From Cryptomeria japonica (lineage: Eukaryota; Streptophyta; Pinopsida; Cupressales; Cupressaceae): a DNA stretch of 64,000 bases. Position 1 is the first letter of the stretch. Each line of letters begins with the position of its first letter. Of the stretch, positions 59,868 through 64,000 are shown one piece after another. The position numbers and the translations under genes were made by a program. The stretch lies in contig NC_081413.1 in NCBI RefSeq assembly GCF_030272615.1, forward strand, positions 605,988,709 to 606,052,708. Reading direction: 5' to 3'. The notes beneath the pieces are model-generated. The model made no database searches. It was not told the origin of the DNA and saw nothing but the letters and a program-made list of their open reading frames with translations.

Positions 59868-61675
59868 GCACTAGAGAGAGAGAGAGATTTTGAATTTTAG
59901 AGGTAGCGAATTTCAATAAAATCAGCCAATCTCCTAGATTTAAGCTGTTAAATGCAATCAAGACAATCTCCCGAAATTTCGGAAACAATGTCCGGGACCG
60001 TGGCGAACGAATTGCACATGGTCCTCGCAACTTTTTTCCAAATTTTCAGGGATGAAAGATATTGTGATTTTAAAGCTAATCTGAAAAAATTGAGTGATTT
60101 TATGATCTGTAGATATGCCAAATTAAAGTTGCAATCTCAAAATTGAACCCTACCAAGATTGTTGAAAAATGCAAATTTTGAATTTTGAAAAAGAGAGGGA
60201 AACTGAAATTTTGAATTTTATGATTTTAGAGGGAATACCAAAAGCAATGCAAGTTTTGAAATTTAAAAGTTGACTCGATTTCATGCAAAATTCGAATTTG
60301 AAAGTGGAAATCAAAGTTGCTGCAATTAAACACTTGATTTCAAAAGTCACAAACTGCAAAAATTTGAATAAAGCACTGAAATTTCGAATGAATGCCAACA
60401 CACTTTTCAGATTTAGGACTGTAAGAAACACAATTTTGATAAATATTTCAATTTCAACAATTTTTGAATGATTAGAAGCCTCAATCCAAGAAATCGCTAG
60501 ACCAACTTTGACTTTAATTTTGAAGGTGTTAAAATTGATAAAATCAGCCAAAATTCTGGATTTTAGCAGAAAAATACAATAAGATCTAGCTCCCGAAATT
60601 TCGGAAAAAATGTCGGGGACGATGGCGCTCAGCCTGCACACGGTCCTCGCAACTTTTTTCCAAATTTTCAGGGATGAAAGATATTGTGATTTTATTAGGG
60701 AATCCAAAGTTACAGCCGATTTGGAGGTGTTTTGATTAATGAAATTATCAGTCAAAGGTTGAATCAAGAAGGTCTTAAAAAATTAGGGTTTTGACATTTA
60801 ACCGCTTAATTTTCATAATTAAAGCACAAATATGAATTGACAATTTGCAATAGAAGGGTAGATCTGAAACAAGCATTAACAATTAAACATTTCACAAGTT
60901 TAATTACTTAAAAGAAAATTTTAGGGTTTTTATGCAATTAGCCTCTAAAATTTGCAAAAGATCAAACATGGAAATGTAATTAGGGAAGCAAAATTTTCAG
61001 ATCTAACCATGAATAATCAGAATGAGGATGTTCACATCGGGTTTACCAAAATTTAAAGCGGAAAAATCAAACCCTAGTCATTCTCCCCTCCCCAACTCCG
61101 AGGAGAGAGAAGGGGGAGTCACTAGGGTTGATGGTTTTCACTTAGGGGAGACTTTACTTTCAAAAGAGGGGTTGAAACCCACAAGATCCAATCCCATGCA
61201 ATGCAAGATTGGATTCTAAATGAGTTTCAAGGGTTGTGATAGCAAGGATACCCTCTTTTGTAAAGAAATGTGGAAAGAATGATTGAACTAGGAATGCATG
61301 TAAAGTAGGAAAGATTCGCTTATAAATAGAGATAGGGATATGGGATGAAGCTGCGTACCTGGAATTAGCAGTAAAATGTCGAGACGGTGTTGTTCTGCAA
61401 ATTTGAGCGAAAGTTGACGAGACGATGGCACCCGACGTGCACACGGTCCTCCGAAAAATCCGTGAAACGAAGGGGGATCGGTTCGTCTCTGCACAAGGAC
61501 TCCAGATCTTCAATTATAGCCACGTACCTGCAACCTACACACAGAAAAGAGAGGACGATTGGGGGGTTAGGGATGAGGGGTTTTCCTTTAGGTCAAACCC
61601 TGGTTTTTGGAATTAACCAAGAAATGAGAATGCTGTAAATGTAAATGTTTGTAATGTAAACAAGTACTGATACCT
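59868..61675 (-). repeat. long leader of element E with repeated modules
   Basis: A module of about 165 bp occurs at about 59910-60077 and again at 60530-60694 (period about 618). Each includes the palindrome CCGAAATTTCGG (59971-59982, 60593-60604) and a conserved GGTCCTCGCAACTTTTTTCC block. A third, partial copy with GATGGC ... TGCACACGGTCCTC lies near 61424-61452. A short CT/AG microsatellite (59874-59884) precedes gag. A primer-site-like GGTATCAG (minus strand, 61667-61674) lies at the LTR edge. The open frames here (for example 60150-60767 minus) are not supported as genes. Confidence 0.6.
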
Positions 61676-62251
61676 TGTTGTAAGAATGTTTGTATTCTTA
61701 CATGCGAAGGTGTAATGTATGTAGTATGTTGTATGTGTTGTAAGTGATCTCCTCTTCAATGGTTGAGTCCTTGTCTTGAATGCAACACTTAGCCTTGAAT
61801 GGAGACTTAGAATGCTCAATTGCTTGAAGGAATGCTTGAATGCTTGAATGCTTGAATGTTTGAATATCGTTTCCACCTTTTGCACACATATGTCCTCCTC
61901 CCTTTCTAGGAGAGGAAAAGTAGTTTATATACTTGTCAATTAGGGCTGATAGATTGATTTTCCCGACCTTAGGCCGACCAGGAAACATTATTTTCCAATT
62001 TGCAAACTTAAAGACCCGATGCTCACAAGAGACCGGGCCCAAAATAGGGCCAGGGACTAGGGCGCTGGGCGCCATGGTCCCACCTCTCGGGACAGCAGGG
62101 TGCAAGGAGGATCAGGCCAGGCTGCTGAGAAATGCAGTTTTTGATGTCATGAACAAGTTTCAGGGTCTCCATTCAGGTTCTGTGTTGCATCGCCATCGTG
62201 AAGACCCAAATGTAGTCGAAATTGCAAGTGTCACAATTTTAGGACGCTACA
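61676..62251 (-). repeat. 5' LTR of element E
   Basis: On the minus strand it begins TGTAGCGTCCTAAAATTG and ends ...ACAACA, about 576 bp, with a TATA-like GTATATAAAC at about 61922-61931. Near its 3' edge is a perfect 9-bp inverted repeat, TGTAAGAAT/ATTCTTACA with a 6-base loop (61679-61702). Possible flanking duplication GTGAA at 62252-62256 has no partner because the other end of E is lost. Confidence 0.6.
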
Positions 62252-62367
62252 GTGAAAAACTGTAATATCTATCTTGATCTTAGGGGGAGTTTGTTGGTGA
62301 TATCTTCTTTCTTTGCATTGATTGTTTTTCACATACATATGTTGTCATCAATGCCAAAGGGGGAGAT
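62252..62367 (+). promoter_or_regulatory. end of element D interior with purine tract
   Basis: Only surviving interior of D. It ends ATGCCAAAGGGGGAGAT (62351-62367), the plus-strand primer site. A 28-base stretch across this tract and the LTR start (62346-62373) is identical to 20656-20683 in element A. Confidence 0.8.
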
Positions 62368-63622
62368 TGTTGGATATGGTTGTTCATTGCTGATTCTAGG
62401 ATATGTTGTTGTCATTGATGTCAACATATTCCTGTGATTTATTTGAGTGAGTTTGGGAAGATCTTCTGATCCGGTTTTGTAGTTTGGTTTTGTTGATCAC
62501 TGTTTTGCAGAATCTGGTATTTCCTCCAGTATATTCCGATGTGATCAAATGTTGTGTTGAGGTTTTGGCATATTGTTTGGGATGATCTTGTGTATCTCCA
62601 TTTTAGATGGTCCATGATTTGGTGCCCCACAAGTTATCTTTCTTCATGGCAGTTGTCGATTGGTTGTGTTCTTGAGCTTTTTGATGTTGATCGATGAAGA
62701 TTTGATAAGTGGTGTTGGTGGAGTTGTTAGTGGTGATTATAATGTTCTTGTTGGTGTTTCATAGTTGCATCCTATTTGTTTTGGCGATCTGCATTGATCA
62801 TTGCACTAATTTTTGGTGGTTTTCATCAACCGGTGATGATTTGCATGTTATCCGGTATTTTTGATGGTGTAGCGTGTTGTGGTTGATCTTGGCATGATTT
62901 CCGATGGATGTGATCATTTGCAAATTTGAATTAGGTCAATGCTATGTAATGTAAATAATTATATTGGTCTGTTGGTTGATCTTTATATCATGAAATGTAA
63001 TTTTTGTAATTGTGAGTTGAGGGTTGAGGGTTTAGCCGACCTTATTGTCAAGGTTGATGAATTGTATATATAGGTGAGTTATTCACTTAATTTTGGTGTC
63101 GGTATTGTGTCTACATTATCAGAGAGGTGAATGTGTGAACAAGAAATTTATCATTCAGTGAAGTGTTGAGGCGAGATTCAAGTTGTACTTAACCAGAAGT
63201 GTCATCGGGTATTTATAGATGCTATTATTGCAGTTCACTTCTTCTTGATTTTAGTGTGAATCATATTGTAAGTTAGTGAGACTTCCCTGAGGATTGTAGC
63301 CTTCTAGGCAAATATCTTTAGAGCAGTGAGCACTAGGTAGTGCGCCTAAATGCATTTGCATTCCCCATTGTAATATTTTTCACATACTACTGTAGAGTAT
63401 CATCTTACTATGCGTAGGTTCCCACCGTGGTTTTTCCCTTAACCAGGTTTTCCACATCAAAAATATTGGTGTTGTGTGTTGTGCTATTAATTTGCTTATC
63501 TATTTATTGATGTAGTTTATCAATTTTTGTTTTGGAGTTTAATTTGTTGTATCTGGTGAAGACTGATTCAGCCCCCCCCCCCCCCCTCTCTCAATCTTCC
63601 TTCTAATTGATTGCTGCTAGCA
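62368..63622 (+). repeat. 3' LTR of element D
   Basis: Complete 1,255-bp LTR, beginning TGTTGGATATGG and ending TGCTGCTAGCA. TATA-like TGTATATATAGG at about 63063. GATTCAG followed by 15 C and TCTCTCA near its 3' edge (63566-63593). ATCTA follows as the target duplication. Confidence 0.88.
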
Positions 63623-63627
63623 ATCTA

Positions 63628-64000
63628 TTTATGTAATTTTTCTAGAATTTTTTCAGGTATATTTTATTTAATTTTTAATATTTCACTATCTAGTTGATTA
63701 CTTAGACTTTTTGGCACCTAGAATGGATTTGTTTGTAGGAGAGGAATTTATTTGATTTGTTTTATATGTACTAATATTTTTGGGGTTTGGTCATTTCATT
63801 TGAGGAGGTATCATAGGTTTTCTTTCTCATCCTTCTAATATCATCCTAACAAAGGAAAATTATGAGTCTTGGTAAAAGGACATCTTGACACATCGTAGGT
63901 GGTTTGATTTTTTCCTTATCTATATGATTCGTCCCTCAACTAGCCTCAAAGAGAGGTAAGTATGGTTGGTGAATAATTAATGACCATGTTGTAGGAGTGA
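63628..64000 (+). pseudogene. element H leader and start of Gag (runs off the window)
   Basis: After D, H resumes. The frame around 63839-63955 reads LTKENYESW, stop, KDILTHRRWFDFFLIYMIRP, the N-terminal motif of Copia Gag (UBN2 type, Asn-Tyr-x-x-Trp). There is an in-frame TAA where Lys is expected. The remainder lies outside the window. Confidence 0.55.

Larger units (their letters stand above)
56063..62251 (-). mobile_element. Gypsy-type gag-protease element E, 3' end missing
   Basis: Reverse strand: 5' LTR 62251-61676, long repeated leader, gag-protease frame 59867-56426, then 360 bp without a gene. No RT or integrase follows the protease where a Gypsy Pol would have them. The frame instead ends after a Pro/Arg-rich extension. 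The 3' LTR is absent; the boundary at about 56062 abuts the broken LTR of C. Confidence 0.7.
47973..63622 (+). mobile_element. LTR element D, interrupted by C and E
   Basis: The 5' LTR (47973-49018, cut short) and 3' LTR (62368-63622) are the same family. The flanks carry exact ATCTA at 47968-47972 and 63623-63627. Between them only 62252-62367 looks like D's own internal sequence, and it ends in a purine tract. C lies inside the 5' LTR and E follows. About 209 bp of the 5' LTR and nearly all of D's interior are missing. Confidence 0.85.

Noticed and set aside
60150-60767. 205-codon minus-strand frame in E's leader
   Set aside because: Covers repeated untranslated modules and low-complexity Ile/Lys/Phe sequence, with no motif and no match to the Gag frame.
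61160-62105. Minus-strand frames at 61160-61513 and 61698-62105
   Set aside because: They fall in E's leader and LTR, and their apparent motifs come from the repeated leader module.

Overview
This looks like plant nuclear DNA dominated by transposable elements, probably from a large gymnosperm-like genome. That is an inference from the mix of long-LTR Copia and Gypsy elements, LINEs of plant type, very AT-rich spacers and a plant WNK kinase. No species can be named. Only one ordinary host gene is visible, a WNK11-like kinase whose start codon is at 36339. Almost everything else is mobile elements in various states of decay. Letters used here are mine: LINE-1, LINE-2 and LTR elements A to I.

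Left part (625-24986) is a four-level nest. LINE-1 (637-24974, 12-bp target duplication ACATATTTTGTA) is interrupted by a reverse-strand, gag-only Copia (F, 2165-22981). F's LTR is interrupted by a Copia (A, 6460-22195) whose gag-pol shows three stops and one frameshift. A's gag is interrupted by a non-autonomous LTR element (B, 8382-16415) flanked by an exact GTGAG duplication. Removing B restores the A reading frame.

Middle (25590-37545): LINE-2 has ORF1 and a full-length ORF2, separated by an overlapping stop/start TGATG. ORF2 is broken by TAG stops, each explainable by one C-to-T change at a CHG site. It is followed by AT-rich DNA with a tandem array of about 103 bp. Then comes the WNK gene, with a TATA box, a leader intron, a 35-codon upstream ORF, an uninterrupted coding exon and a poly(A) signal.

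37546-47972 is AT-rich, with short duplications and remnants of old Copia elements (G, I, H).

Right part (46920-64000) is a second nest. Copia H is split by element D (47973-63622, target duplication ATCTA). D's 5' LTR is split by C, a reverse-strand sister copy of B. A Gypsy-type gag-protease element (E) lies against C's truncated LTR. One deletion with a breakpoint near 56062 would explain the missing parts of C, D and E.

The most unusual content is the B/C family. It encodes a coiled-coil protein with five CCHC knuckles, then about 1,060 codons of an unrecognised protein broken at the same two places in both copies. No protease, integrase or reverse transcriptase is visible.
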